From contig NZ_RQVA01000005.1 in assembly GCF_003992255.1 (NCBI RefSeq), positions 57,942 through 121,941 of the forward strand: a stretch of 64,000 bases of DNA. Direction: 5' to 3'. Positions 28,901 to 35,563 of this stretch are shown piece by piece. The DNA is from F0422 sp003992255 (GTDB lineage: Bacteria; Bacillota; Negativicutes; Veillonellales; Veillonellaceae). The position numbers and the translations under genes were made by a program. Positions within the stretch are counted from its first letter, which is position 1, and the number at the start of each line of letters is the position of its first letter. Under the pieces are notes generated by a model. It was not told the DNA's origin. It made no database searches and saw nothing but the letters and a program-made list of their open reading frames with translations.

Positions 28901-29684
28901 CTTGGCAAAAAATGTACAAATGAAAGACGGTTCTACGTCCTACAATTACTACTTGCCTGAGGTAATCACAAAACCTGATGGTACGAAGGACATCGCTAAG
29001 AACGCAGATGGAACTGTGAAATACCAAACAGATAAAGAAGGTAATCCGATTTCCATTGTCACTACCACTGTGAATGGAGAAGGTATAAGGATTGCTCCAG
29101 TGAAAGGCTTGAACAAACCATCCGTTAGCTTAACGGCAGATGGATTGGATAATGGTGGCAATGCGATTCATCATGTAGGACCGGGCACAGCAGCAGATGA
29201 TGCGGCGACCCTTGGTCAAGTGGTGGCAGCAGCCAGCGCGGTGAGCCGTCAGGTGAACCAAACTGGGGCTCATGCAGCAGCACTAGCAGCGATGAATCCA
29301 TTGAGCTATGATCCTCTTAAAAAATCCCAAGTCATGGCTGGATACGGCGCTTATAAAGGTAATAGTGCATTGGCACTCGGCGTGGCTCACTATGCTAACG
29401 AAGATACTCTATTCAACGTAGGGGTCAGCGTAGGCAATGGTGAAAACATGGTGAATGCAGGCATGACGTACCGATTTGGCGGCGAAGACAGCATGATCCC
29501 AGAACGTTACAAAGGCGGTCCAATTTCTTCTGTGTATGTAATGCAAGATGAAATTACAGCTTTGAAAGCAGAAAGTGCTAGAAAAGATGTAGAAAATGCT
29601 AAACAAGTTGCAGAGAATGAGGAAATGAAAGCACAAATTAAAATGCTTATCGAACGTGTAACAATGCTGGAAGCAAAAAAATAA
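13968..29684 (+). CDS. Giant trimeric autotransporter adhesin (5238 aa)
   Basis: A Hag/Vta-like type Vc adhesin. The start is ATG 13968 with AGGAG at 13953-13957. It opens with an ESPR-type extended signal peptide (MNKIFKVIWSKSKQCYIVVS) and a hydrophobic core ending VYAG. YadA-head repeats (AIGxxAxAxG type) run to about residue 790, followed by a neck (GLAGGVSDYDAVNLKQV, about 840-860). A stalk of about 4200 residues is built from long repeated modules, given separately. Residues 4653-4757 are fifteen IxxN heptads. The anchor barrel lies at about 5098-5171 (NPLSYDPLKKSQVMAGYG). A 67-residue tail, PERYKGGPISSVYVMQDE plus Lys/Glu heptads, follows it. The mature trimer could exceed several hundred nanometres; it presumably mediates co-aggregation or host binding. 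Confidence 0.95.
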   Translation: MNKIFKVIWSKSKQCYIVVSEVAKNHSGKKKIVVASILAAMAVGSEMASFVYAGGLDGGNAASPGSIAIGSNSFAKGTAYPGVNTIDPSISLGANAVAEGNSSLAVGLNSKTRKSYAVAIGRSTEATGDYGIGIGYNVRADLHGVAIGEQARALKEGATTLGVSSRGYGQGAIAVGWQALAGADVYTAGRPGDNINNDNASTINSYGQWGDMAVGLRAMATGGNATALGRSANATAANAIAIGGGDGKASNDNVENTIASGQKAAAIGYNATASSTSATALGTKASASAENAVAIGTKANASGANATSIGTDAQASKVRSTAIGYEVRATGNNAVAIGSSDKADRKVVAAGESAIAVGTKAQANNDSSTAIGKEALAGNTNAIALGTSAEGKGDASTAIGKSAQATKAKSIAVGNEAEAAEASATAIGDGANAEKANAVAIGKGAISGGTSGIAMGNDAQAQAADTIAVGTTSRASNANDSALGNAANATGGGSTAIGYTVNASGNQSFGAGSNTAVSGSAAVGIGYKVTASGDHAISIGNNNGDNTTSATASYTVAIGSGTTAGGSGAVAIGKNVQNTKDYTTAIGLNLTASESATASVLLGYNSTTQGNQSVNIGSTNTTEKAAQYSTAIGYKAKVGGKNAIAIGSNPDTGDELIASATNSVAIGTSAQAKAEGATAMGKGAKATASNSLALGSAANSSADSAVAMGSSASASAQKTVALGLSATASSEKAVALGNSAAASANSAIALGDSAQAKANHSVAIGTSAKVLGGQGSVAIGWGTEIGENEVTLSNKVPDAQKTYAYLLDKSSEDAANDAGNGIVAIGKKRSSGDGETIARRLTGLAGGVSDYDAVNLKQVKALESNERHIKAQKGTTAYTPDANGKITLNYVNGKGEDVTGETAEITDVAKKSDEWTLRTQDGTTTAVATPQTVNGLTKKAVTLKAGDNIAIENANGTVTIKAKNVVTSITSGNSTALTVNPSNGAVTITPNIASSVGATGEDGKLVTSGKVKAALDDKIDKTAEMHIKTGEYTVGTDGKASLIQQNGNNQDQSTRVVIKDIAQKSVVDGINTTVNTHTTQISNLTTEVGGKVSQSDFDTFKGKAITFTGDDNAGVARALDTTLTVKGGANYTSTTANTNIRVEKDGSNGANGLLVKLSDKLSGMKEIAGDGKTDLVIKNGTNTVTITPGKTGDNGTVNFGNAKVVASNLEADIAYKAGTETAKNKVKLADGFNFVAGTGTVAPKNLPAGTGSTTAATDGVAIKKGIAISTAANGVVNIGLDSDTRGAIDNAANKDLSNLNTAGTNKVSELAKAAAKEAVKVAPGINTTVDTDTTTTAGTTIYKVNANDTTVAVTGDALAITGGDLGTDKVRKYSLDLSDATKGKLTAISGLATVIGGTTIAANGTVTGPTFSITKADGTSENATTLKDAIDKLNATNAGQNTKISETAGKVTTLEGKVTDLGTTVTNNYNDLSKKITDAGIAATAAATTKGLNFTGDDTTDNGKVHRDLGETLTIKGRENFTRGANENNIKVVKNDKALDVKLAENLGNIKEIAGDGTHDLVIKNGDTTVTVKAPKDGEKGSIDFGNTKLVASNLDASIKYRANDEAVGNAQSVKLADGFNYVASNDATTTADGPKSGLAITAEDNGKVTFGLDKDTRSKVDNAADKNLSNLSDAGKDKVKELAKDAAKTAVKVAPGINTTVDTDTTTTAGTTIYKVNANDTTVAVTGDALSITGGDLGTDKVRKYSLDLSDATKGKLTAVSGLATVIGGTTIAANGTVAGPTFNITKADGTSENATTLKDAIDKLNATNEGQNSKISDTAGKVTTLEGKVTDLGTTVTNNYNDLSKKITDAGTAATTKGLNFTGDDTTDNGKVHRDLGETLTIKGGENFTRGANGNNIKVVKNDKALDVKLAENLGNIKEIAGDGTHDLVIKNGDTKVTVKAPKDGEKGSIDFGNTKLVASNLDASIKYRANDEAVGNAKSVKLADGFNYVASNDATTTADGPKSGLAIKAEDNGKVTFGLDKATRTTLDNAASKEYVENALTNLNSAITGNANLNFAGNVTKDEQDKAADKIGLALATGTLHVKGDNTNIVTTAKGDTITVELAQAVKDQLAKVGDTASNGRDGKDGVSGSKGLTGADGLNNATLNDKVNALRNGEAGSVVYTNEAGDRVVKAKDGKYYKADEVKADGTVKAADENNNKEPQAVDNPQARVVNGNGDTKAPTTLSNIADGKVAANSKEAVNGGQLHNVKSDLATALGGDSKVNTDGSFTGPTYNITKDDGTNGTEPVKNVGDAISKLDTRINNANSTLSTKGLDFYGNKDTADTDKVHRNLGETLKVKGAENFKREATATNNIDVVKNTAGDGFDVKLAENLANMKEIAGDGKTDLVIKNGDSKIVVSPGKEKEGEKPAVPGSVNFGDTTLVAKNIEADITYRANNAEDTAANTVKLKKGLNFVAGTGTVAPKNLEAGTASPTATTDSVVTKKGIAISTAENGVVNIGLDSDTRGAIDNAASKDYVATELANLNSTITGNANLNFAGNVTKDAQDQDTEKVGLPLATKTLHIKGDATDITTTAKGDAVTIGLTDATKGKLAAVGNLATVIGGTTIATDGTVTGPTFNITKATGGTDPANTLKDAIEKLDAANQGQNTAITNLGTRITNLVDGGMTFIGDDATTDKVARKLGETLNIHGQNNITVKKDGTDATTLNVKLASDLKNITSITNADADGKPGSKIILGADGVSIANTATGADGAAGETKTVTIGKDGINAGGMKVTNVAKAKENGDATNKEYVDNAINNAINNSNTNVGNKGLDFYGNNDTADTDKVHRNLGETLKVKGAENFARAEGAKNNIDVVKNAAGDGFDVKLAENLGNMKGISGNGSDSLVIKNGDATITLKPATPAVTNPTTGDVTTPAKPATVDFGDSNVVAKNLDASITYRANSAEDTTANTVKLKKGLNFVAGTGTVAPKILEAGTASPTGTTDSVVTKKGIAISTDVDGVVNIGLDSDTRGAIDNAANKDLSNLTQAGKDQVSALAKTAAKEVVKVAPGINTTVDTDTTTTEGTTIYKVNAIDTTVAVGSDALTINNATPDTNKVRAYSVDLSDATKGKLAAVGNLATVIGGTMIATDGTVTGPTFNITKATGGTDTANTLKDAIEKLDAANQGQNTAITNLGTRITNLVDGGMTFIGDDATADKVARKLGEALNIHGQNNITVKKDGTDATTLNVKLASDLKSITSITNADADNKPGSKITLGADGVSIANTAAGADGAAGDTKTVTISKDGINAGGMKVTNVAKATENGDAANKEYVDNEITKLQTTVINNANLNFAGNVTKDGQDKAVDKVGLSLATGTLHVNGDNTNIVTTAKGDTITVELAQAVKDQLAKVGDTASNGRDGKDGVSGAKGLTGADGLNNATLNDKVNALRNGEAGSVVYTNEAGDRVVKAKDGKYYKADEVKADGTVKAADENNGKAPEGIENPQARVVNGNGDTKTATSLSNIADGKVAANSKEAVNGGQLHTVKSDLATALGGDSKVNTDGSFTGPTYNITKDDGTNGTEPVKNVGDAISKLDTRINNANSTLSTKGLDFYGNKDAADTDKVHRNLGETLKVKGAENFKREATATNNIDVVKNAAGDGFDVKLAENLANIKEIAGDGKTDLVIKNGDTTVTVKAPKDGNKGSIDFGDTKLVASNLDASITYRANSVPDTEAKSVKLQKGLNFVASDVATTTEDGPKSGLAITAEDDGKVTFGLDKDTRSKVDNAADKNLSNLSDAGNNKITNLAKAAAKEVVKVAPGINTTVDTDVTTTEGVTTYKVNANDTKVAITGDGLAISGGDLGTTDRVRTYTLDLSDATKGKLAAVGNLATVIGGTTIAENGTVTGPTFNITKATGGTDTANTLKDAIEKLDAANQGQNTAIMNLGTRITNLVDGGMTFIGDDATADKVNRKLGETLNIHGQNNITVKKDGTDATTLNVKLASDLKNITSITNADADGKPGSKITIGADGVTITNTQAPAAGATTGDTKTVTIGKDGINAGGMNITNVAEAKNDGDATNKQYVDNAINKLGETLTNNATLNFAGNVTKDAQDQATEKVGLSLAKGTLHVNGDNTNIVTTAKGDTITVELAKAVKDQLAKVGDTASNGRDGKDGVSGSKGLTGADGLNNATLNDKVNALRNGEAGSVVYTNEAGDRVVKAKDGKYYKADEVKADGTVKTAAENNNKEPQAVDNPQARVVNGNGDTKTATTLSNIADGKVAANSKEAVNGGQLHTVKSDLATALGGDSKVNSDGSFTGPTYNITKDDGTNGTEPVKNVGDAISKLDTRINNANSTLSTKGLDFYGNKDAADTDKVHRNLGETLKVKGAENFTRTGTNNIDVVKNTAGDGFDVKLAENLANIKEIAGDGKTDLVIKNGDASITLKPAKPAVNDPATGDETTPAKPATVDFGDSNVVAKNLDASITYRANNDTDGNAKSVKLKQGLNFVAGTGTVVPKHLEAGTVSPTATTDSVVTKKGIAISTDVDGVVNIGLDNDTRSAIDNAANQDLSNLTTAGKKAITDAAQGAVKVAAGNNVTIGTETKDNVTTYTVNGRDTTVKAATGGRVSVTGGDLNAKGEREYAVDLTDAAKAEINRISGIDTRLTTAEGNITTLQGDMTKAKADIVTNAGNIAKNAGDIATNAGNIKTNATNIAKNAGDIATNAGNIKTNATNIATNAGNIATNTKNIATNAGNIATNTKNIATNAGNIATNTSNIANNTTNISKNAQAIQALQGNSATKDLSNLTNAGKDVVTGLVNVVGTNGITVTPEADATSRVKTFTAKLDDKVTFGQGNKQITVDGTTGTITAPNATINVVNTNTVQVGDANTTNTAVTPEGVTVTTKQPDGTVTSTVMIKDGTVSGLTNTKWDPTKVTEADRGKAATQGQMKDVSDTLQKGRVFAADTGVSSTTVALGDTLAIKGEAKGALTDHNIGVELTAANGKTPATMTVRLAKNVQMKDGSTSYNYYLPEVITKPDGTKDIAKNADGTVKYQTDKEGNPISIVTTTVNGEGIRIAPVKGLNKPSVSLTADGLDNGGNAIHHVGPGTAADDAATLGQVVAAASAVSRQVNQTGAHAAALAAMNPLSYDPLKKSQVMAGYGAYKGNSALALGVAHYANEDTLFNVGVSVGNGENMVNAGMTYRFGGEDSMIPERYKGGPISSVYVMQDEITALKAESARKDVENAKQVAENEEMKAQIKMLIERVTMLEAKK
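17931..20030 (+). repeat. 1.1-kb direct repeat inside the giant adhesin stalk
   Basis: Two near-identical copies start at 17931 and 19050 (offset 1119 bp). Each encodes PGINTTVDTDTTTTAGTTIY, then GLNFTGDDTTDNGKVHRDLG, then NATTTADGPKSGLAI-like segments. The second copy lacks 12 bp in an Ala/Thr stretch. Confidence 0.85.
20129..27150 (+). repeat. Interleaved module repeats in the giant adhesin stalk
   Basis: Module A (NLNFAGNVTKD…ALRNGEAGSVVYTNEAG…KGLDFYGNKD) occurs at about 20129, 23936 and 26180, with constant offsets of 3807 and 2241 bp over more than 500 bp. Module B (NLATVIGGTTIATDGTVTG…NIHGQNNITVKKDGTD) occurs at about 21750, 23301 and 25540. The order is A-B-B-A-B-A. Such runs favour recombination and copy-number change. 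Confidence 0.85.
27924..28238 (+). repeat. Fifteen 21-bp/7-residue IxxN(A/T)xx heptads
   Basis: Codons for residues 4653-4757 of the giant adhesin encode fifteen consecutive heptads of the form I-x-x-N-A/T-x-x (for example IATNAGN, IATNTKN, IKTNATN). Ile falls at core position a and Asn at core position d. Confidence 0.9.
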
Positions 29685-29727
29685 TACACCATACATGAGG
29701 TGAATGCCTTAGGGTATGACAAAAATG

Positions 29728-29757
29728 GACACTCAGTCGAAAGGCTGGGTGTCTTTT
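29728..29757 (+). terminator. Terminator of the giant adhesin
   Basis: A GACACTCAG…CTGGGTGTC stem capped by GAAA and followed by TTTT. The same design occurs after the next adhesin (35671-35702). Confidence 0.85.
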
Positions 29758-29832
29758 GTATGTGCTATATACAATCGATGAAAAGATAGATTTGAACATC
29801 TTTTGAAATAATCTTATCTTTCTTCATCTTAC

Positions 29833-30370
29833 CTTCATGAAGATAGTGCATAATAGCTACATCGAAAAATATGAATAGATAATACTGCATAAATTTAACA
29901 AAACGTGCTATTCAAGTGAGTGAGGTTTAATTATAACTAAGTTGCATAAACCTTTGATAATTACCACATTGAAAACACATATATAACAGGTATAATTTAA
30001 GTGTATAAAATGTAGTAGGAATTATATAGTTGATTATAAAATGCACGAATGAGCGTTTGGTGGCGTTATCAAAGCGTGTAACTTATGATAAAATTAGGGG
30101 GGGGTAAATACTTCTTCCCTATATTTATTGTAAAAAGTGCATAAATTAATCAAAATAATAAGTATTGGTACTTTTCGATGTATTAGGTATAATACACAGG
30201 TTAATATGTGTGATTATGTAATAGGCCTATAAAGCTATATATAAGTGAAACACATGAAAAAACATTAAGTATGTAAATAACTAGCTAACAATGTATATTA
30301 GCTGGCATAACAAAAGTAGTTTTGTATAGTTATTTTTTATTGATTAGTACAACAGGAGGAAACATCACAA
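29833..30370 (+). promoter_or_regulatory. Long adhesin leader with two promoters and a G8 tract, copy 1
   Basis: This gap (29758-30370) has no gene. It holds a CTTCATGAAG palindrome (29833-29842), promoter P1 (TTGAAA 29969-29974, 16 bp, TATAAT 29991-29996), a run of eight G (30097-30104), and promoter P2 (TTGGTA 30165-30170, 17 bp, TATAAT 30188-30193). Then follow about 170 bases of leader and AGGAGG before ATG 30371. A near-duplicate lies at 35779-36312. Confidence 0.7.
30097..30104 (+). repeat. Poly-G tract (8 G) between adhesin promoters
   Basis: Eight consecutive G residues in a very AT-rich leader, about 95 bp downstream of the P1 start and 60 bp upstream of the P2 -35 box. Such homopolymers slip during replication. 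Confidence 0.8.
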
Positions 30371-33300
30371 ATGAACAAGTTATTCAAAGTTATTTGGAGC
30401 AAATCCAAGCAATGTTACATCGTAGTATCTGAAGTAGCAAAAAATACGACAGGTAAAAAGAAAATTGCTGTAGCTAGCGTGTTGGCAGCATTGATAGTGG
30501 GCGCACAAGTGGCAACGGTACAAGCAGCCATTCCAGAAGGGAATGCGTCAAATGGAGCGGCCCTGGCTATCGGTAACAATGTTAACGTCAGCAATGATAG
30601 TTCCACCGGTCTTGGTAAAGATATTGAAGTAACAAGACGGTTCGCGGTAGCTGTCGGATTTGGCGTTAAGGCCACTGCAGATAATGCTGTAGCAATTGGA
30701 TCGGGTGCTCGATTTGGGACAATACAAGCCAATGGTAATGATAGTATTGCCATAGGAACTCGTGCAGAAGCAGGTATGCAAAGTTCTATCGCTATTGGTC
30801 GTTTGAGTCGTGCTGTTACAGGTGAAAAAGGCGTGGCCATCGGTAATGAAGCGGTGACAACGGCGCTGTCTGCCATTGCAATTGGTAATAAAGTGAATGC
30901 TACGAAGGATACTGCCATTAGTATTGGTAACGAATCCAACGCCACTGGAACAGCAGCAGCTGCCTATGGTAACAAAGCACAAGCAACAGCAGATAGCACA
31001 GTAGCAGTGGGTGATGGATCTAAAGCTACAGGCGCCAATGCTATAGCAGTAGGTAAATCCAGTGAAGCTTCACAAGATAGTGCATTGGCTGCTGGTAATG
31101 GTGCTAGTGCAACGGCGGCAGGCGCAATAGCAACAGGTAAAAGTGCGTCCGCTACTGGTGTACAATCCATCGCTATCGGTAGTTCCGGTGCTGATGCGAA
31201 CGAAGCTCCAGCAGCGTCTGGCACACAATCTATCGCAATTGGTACAAAAACAGTAGCTAATAGTGGTAATGCTATTGCTATCGGTTCTGATGCAAAAGCA
31301 ACAGGTGTTAGTGCAGTATCTATCGGTTTATCTACAGTAGCCAAAGAACAGGGTGCTACAGCTGTCGGTACAAATGTTAAAGTTGAAACTAACAAAGCGG
31401 TAGGTATCGGTTTCGATATTAACGTTCGTCAAGCAGGTGCTACAAATATTGGTTATAAATCTGATAATGATGCAAACCAAGCAGTAGCCATTGGTGCTCG
31501 AAATAGTGTGGCAGCGGATGCTCAATATGGTACAGCAGTAGGTTATTTCACACGAGTTACTGCTAAAAATGCTATTGCTATCGGTTCTAGTAACGACAAT
31601 AACGGTAACAGCGATGCAGGTAAAGTATTAGCATCTGCTGAAAGTGCAGTAGCTATCGGTACATCTGCTCATGCAGAAGCAACTAGCGCAGTAGCAATTG
31701 GTACAAAAGCGAAAGCACAATTGGCTCACTCCGTAGCATTAGGTGAAGGTTCTACAACAACAGAGGCTGATGGCAATGCTACAACTGGTTACTTAACAAA
31801 CGATGCTGTTAATAACACTGGTAATGGTATTATCTCCGTAGGTAATGGTGGCACTATCCTTCGTCGTATCACTAGCGTTGCTAGTGGTACAAATGATAAC
31901 GATGCTGTGAACGTAAAACAATTGAAAGCATTACGTAACGCATCTCTAAGCACAATTTCAGTAGTAAATGGTGCTACATCTACAGACTTAGTGCCTAACA
32001 CAACAGAAGGTGCTGCAGATGCTCATAAAGTAAAATTAGTTGCTGGCAAAAATATTACCTTAACGGCAAATGGAAATGCGGTAACAATCGCATCTAAGAG
32101 TGAAGTAAATTCCATTACCAGTGGTAATGATGATGCTATCTCTATCAATACAGGTGCAGATGGTAAAGTCAGTGTAACTCCTAACTTGGCGACTGATGTA
32201 AATGCAGCTGGCGATGCCAATAAATTGGTAACAGCTGGTAAAGTAAAAGAAGCATTAGCTGATAAAGTAGGCACAGCAAAATTAAATGAAGAATTAGCGA
32301 AAAAAGCGAATGCCGCAGATATCACTAATTTAACAAGTAATAAATTAGACAAAACTGCTGAATTACATGTGAAAAAAGGTACGTATGCTGTAGCTGATGA
32401 TGGATCTGTAACATTGGACAAAGCAGATGGCACAGGCACTGTGAAAGCTGATGAAGCAGTAAAAATCACTGGTTTAGCAAGCAAAACTGCATTAGATAAC
32501 TTAAAAACAGAAGTTGATAAAAAAGCAAGCAAAGCTGATTTAGATACGAAAATCGGTGAAGTTAATGCTGAATTAGCTACGAAAGTAAGTAATGATACTT
32601 TCAGAGACGAAATGGCTAAAAAGGCTGATTTAAAAGCCATAAGCGACTTGAAAGATGTATTGGCTGGTAAAGTAGATACTGCAGCACTTGATAAAATAGT
32701 AGCGGCCATGGGTAATAAAGTTGATGAAACTGAATTAAATGAACGTTTAAAAGCAGAAAAAGCTGAAAATGCAGCAGCTCTTAAAAAGGCTGTAGATGCT
32801 GCTAAAGCCACCTCTGATACGGGTGTGAGTGAGTTAAAAGCAGGCAAACTTGATAAAACGGCTGAATTACATGTTGTCAAAGGCGAATATGAAGTAGATA
32901 CTGAAGGTAATGTAACTTTGAAAAAAGCTAATGGCGAAAATACTGAAGTCGCAGATGAGAATGTTGTGATCAAAGGTGTAGCGTCTAAAGCTAAATTAAA
33001 AGATGTAGCTGATAAAGTAACAGCAGCTGAAGGTGATATCACTACATTAAAAGAGGGCGTTAAAGAAAATAAAGACGGCTTAGCTGGGTTAACAACAAAA
33101 GTTGATGATGTTAAAGCAACTGCTGATAAAGCAAAAGACGATCTTGGTAAATTAACAACTAAAGTTAATACTCTTGACGGTAAAGTAGCTGAGCATGATA
33201 CAAAACTTGAAGAAGTTGGAAATAAAATTGATGGTATCAAACAGGATATCGCTAATAACCTTGCAACTAATGACGCTGTAAATAAAAAATTAGATAATTT

Positions 33301-35563
33301 AAAAACTGAATTAGGTACTAACACAGTATTACATTTTGCAGGCGACAAAACGATCGATGACAAAGGTACAGCAGATGATACTGCGGATGATGACAATAGT
33401 GCATCTAAATTATCCTTGAACTTAAAAGATCAAACATTAAAAGTAAAAGGTACTACTGGCGAAATCGAAACAACAGCAAAAGGCGATACTATCACAGTTG
33501 GTTTATCTGATAAGGTGAAGGAAGATTTGGCTAAAATTGCTAAGCTTGGTGATACAACAGCTGATGGACGTGATGGTGCGAATGGTACAGCGAAAGATAC
33601 TGGTTTAACTGGTCAAGATGGTTTGAATGGTAAAACATTAACAGACAAAGTGAATGCATTGCGTAATGGTGAAGCTGGTTCTGTCGTATACACTGATGCT
33701 GATGGTAAACGTTTAGTGAAAGCTAATGATGGTAAATATTACTTAGCTAAAGATGTAGATGAAGATGGTAACAAAGTGGGTTCAGCTAAAGCTGTAGAAG
33801 GCGATAACCTAAAAGCTAGTGTAGTGAATCCAGATGGTTCCACTAACCCAACTACATTATCCAACTTGAAAGATGGAAAAATTGCTGCTGGCTCCAAAGA
33901 TGCTGTGACTGGTAACCAATTGCATGCAGCAAAAGATGAAGTTGCTAAATATCTTGGTGGTGGTGCAACTGTAGATGAAAATGGTAATGTAACAGAACCA
34001 ACGTTTACAGTAAAAGATAAAGACAATAAAGACGTTCAGGCTCATACCGTAGGAGATGCTTTATCTACCATGAATGAACGCTTAAACAATGCTAGCTCTG
34101 CAGCAGCGGCTGATATTAAGCAGTTAAAAGATATGGATGGCTTAAGTGATAAAGGTAAAAATGCTATTAAAGATCTAGCAAAAGATGCTGTCGATGTTAA
34201 AGGTGATAAAAACATTACCGTTACTTCTACAATGGAAAATGGAGTTAAAACATTCCATGCAACATTGAGTGAAAGAATTACACTTGGTGGACATGATCCA
34301 AAAAATCCAGATGCTGATCATTCTGGAGATCCTGGTGTAGAAATTGATGGACACGAAGGTACAGTGACAGCTGGTAACGGCGTTAATGAAGTTAAAATGA
34401 ATGGTGCTGATGGTACTATCACAGCTGGCAATGGTGAAAATGGAAACAAAGTTACTATCGACGGTAAAGATGGCAGTGTAACAGCTAAAAAAGGTGAGTT
34501 TGGTGCTCCATTAGATAAAGATGGAAAATTCGCTAATGAGAAGAGTCATACAACTATTGATGATAAAGGCTTGTCCACAGTATACAAAGATAAAGATGGT
34601 AAAGAATCCAAAGTAGAAATTGAAAAAGGTCGTCTAACAGCAGGTGCTCCGGTAAATGAAAAAGGAGAACCTAAAGAGGCAGGTACTGCTACAGCTATGG
34701 ACAAAGACAATGGTTTCTCTGTAACATCTAAAGATAAAGACGGTAACGTATCTACAGTAGGTATCAACAACGGTCGTGTAAGTGCTGGTGATCCAGTAGA
34801 TGAAAATGGTATTCCTAAAGCAGCAGGATCTGCTACATCTATGGATAAAGATGGCTTCTCCCTAGCAACTAAAGATAAAGACGGTAAAGTATCTAAAGTT
34901 GACATCAAAAATGGTGGTATCACAGCGGGTGCTCCAGTAGATGCAAACGGCATTCCTACAGAGAAAAATTCTACAGCAGTATCTATGGGTAAAGATGGCT
35001 TCTCTGTAATTTCCACAGACGAAACCGGTAAAGTGCTTACACCAATTACTATCAAAAATGGTAAAATCAGTGGTTTACAACCAGGTACTGCAGATACTGA
35101 CGTAGCGACTGTTGGTCAAGTTAAAGAAGCGATTGGTAAAACAGCTGAAGTATTGGAAAAAACAGCTCAACGTGTTGACCAAGTTGGTGCACACTCCGCA
35201 GCATTAGCAGCATTGAACCCATTGAGCTACGATCCATTGAGAAAATCTCAAATCATGGCTGGCGTAGGTACATACAGTGGAAACCAAGCATTAGCATTAG
35301 GTCTTGCTCACTATGCAAATGAAAACTTAATGGTAACAGCTGGATTCACAATGGGATCTGGTAAGAGCATGGCAAATCTTGGAGCTACATATCGCTTCGG
35401 TAGTGGAGAACATGATGACCTTCCAGAACGTTACAAAGGTGGTCCAATCTCCTCCGTATATGTAATGCAAGATGAAGTGACAGCATTAAAAGCAGAAAAC
35501 GCTGAAATGAAAGATCAAATTAAAATGCTTATGCAACGAATTGATATGTTAGCTAGTAAGTAA
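30371..35563 (+). CDS. Trimeric autotransporter adhesin (1730 aa)
   Basis: A type Vc adhesin starting at ATG 30371 after a strong AGGAGG. It has an ESPR signal peptide almost identical to the next adhesin's (MNKLFKVIWSKSKQCYIVVS) with a cleavage site near VQAA. The head of AIGxxAxAxG repeats runs to about residue 490 and ends in the neck SVASGTNDNDAVNVKQLKAL. The stalk has Lys/Asp-rich coiled coils (ADLDTKIGEVNAELATKV) and ELHVKKGTYAV-type modules. It also shares the ALRNGEAGSVVYTDADGKR module with the giant adhesin. Near the C-terminus are repeats of about 47 residues (FSVTSKDKDGNVSTVGINNG). The anchor barrel is at about 1606-1677 and is followed by a 53-residue coiled-coil tail. Codon use is biased toward a few AT-ending codons. 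Confidence 0.95.
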   Translation: MNKLFKVIWSKSKQCYIVVSEVAKNTTGKKKIAVASVLAALIVGAQVATVQAAIPEGNASNGAALAIGNNVNVSNDSSTGLGKDIEVTRRFAVAVGFGVKATADNAVAIGSGARFGTIQANGNDSIAIGTRAEAGMQSSIAIGRLSRAVTGEKGVAIGNEAVTTALSAIAIGNKVNATKDTAISIGNESNATGTAAAAYGNKAQATADSTVAVGDGSKATGANAIAVGKSSEASQDSALAAGNGASATAAGAIATGKSASATGVQSIAIGSSGADANEAPAASGTQSIAIGTKTVANSGNAIAIGSDAKATGVSAVSIGLSTVAKEQGATAVGTNVKVETNKAVGIGFDINVRQAGATNIGYKSDNDANQAVAIGARNSVAADAQYGTAVGYFTRVTAKNAIAIGSSNDNNGNSDAGKVLASAESAVAIGTSAHAEATSAVAIGTKAKAQLAHSVALGEGSTTTEADGNATTGYLTNDAVNNTGNGIISVGNGGTILRRITSVASGTNDNDAVNVKQLKALRNASLSTISVVNGATSTDLVPNTTEGAADAHKVKLVAGKNITLTANGNAVTIASKSEVNSITSGNDDAISINTGADGKVSVTPNLATDVNAAGDANKLVTAGKVKEALADKVGTAKLNEELAKKANAADITNLTSNKLDKTAELHVKKGTYAVADDGSVTLDKADGTGTVKADEAVKITGLASKTALDNLKTEVDKKASKADLDTKIGEVNAELATKVSNDTFRDEMAKKADLKAISDLKDVLAGKVDTAALDKIVAAMGNKVDETELNERLKAEKAENAAALKKAVDAAKATSDTGVSELKAGKLDKTAELHVVKGEYEVDTEGNVTLKKANGENTEVADENVVIKGVASKAKLKDVADKVTAAEGDITTLKEGVKENKDGLAGLTTKVDDVKATADKAKDDLGKLTTKVNTLDGKVAEHDTKLEEVGNKIDGIKQDIANNLATNDAVNKKLDNLKTELGTNTVLHFAGDKTIDDKGTADDTADDDNSASKLSLNLKDQTLKVKGTTGEIETTAKGDTITVGLSDKVKEDLAKIAKLGDTTADGRDGANGTAKDTGLTGQDGLNGKTLTDKVNALRNGEAGSVVYTDADGKRLVKANDGKYYLAKDVDEDGNKVGSAKAVEGDNLKASVVNPDGSTNPTTLSNLKDGKIAAGSKDAVTGNQLHAAKDEVAKYLGGGATVDENGNVTEPTFTVKDKDNKDVQAHTVGDALSTMNERLNNASSAAAADIKQLKDMDGLSDKGKNAIKDLAKDAVDVKGDKNITVTSTMENGVKTFHATLSERITLGGHDPKNPDADHSGDPGVEIDGHEGTVTAGNGVNEVKMNGADGTITAGNGENGNKVTIDGKDGSVTAKKGEFGAPLDKDGKFANEKSHTTIDDKGLSTVYKDKDGKESKVEIEKGRLTAGAPVNEKGEPKEAGTATAMDKDNGFSVTSKDKDGNVSTVGINNGRVSAGDPVDENGIPKAAGSATSMDKDGFSLATKDKDGKVSKVDIKNGGITAGAPVDANGIPTEKNSTAVSMGKDGFSVISTDETGKVLTPITIKNGKISGLQPGTADTDVATVGQVKEAIGKTAEVLEKTAQRVDQVGAHSAALAALNPLSYDPLRKSQIMAGVGTYSGNQALALGLAHYANENLMVTAGFTMGSGKSMANLGATYRFGSGEHDDLPERYKGGPISSVYVMQDEVTALKAENAEMKDQIKMLMQRIDMLASK

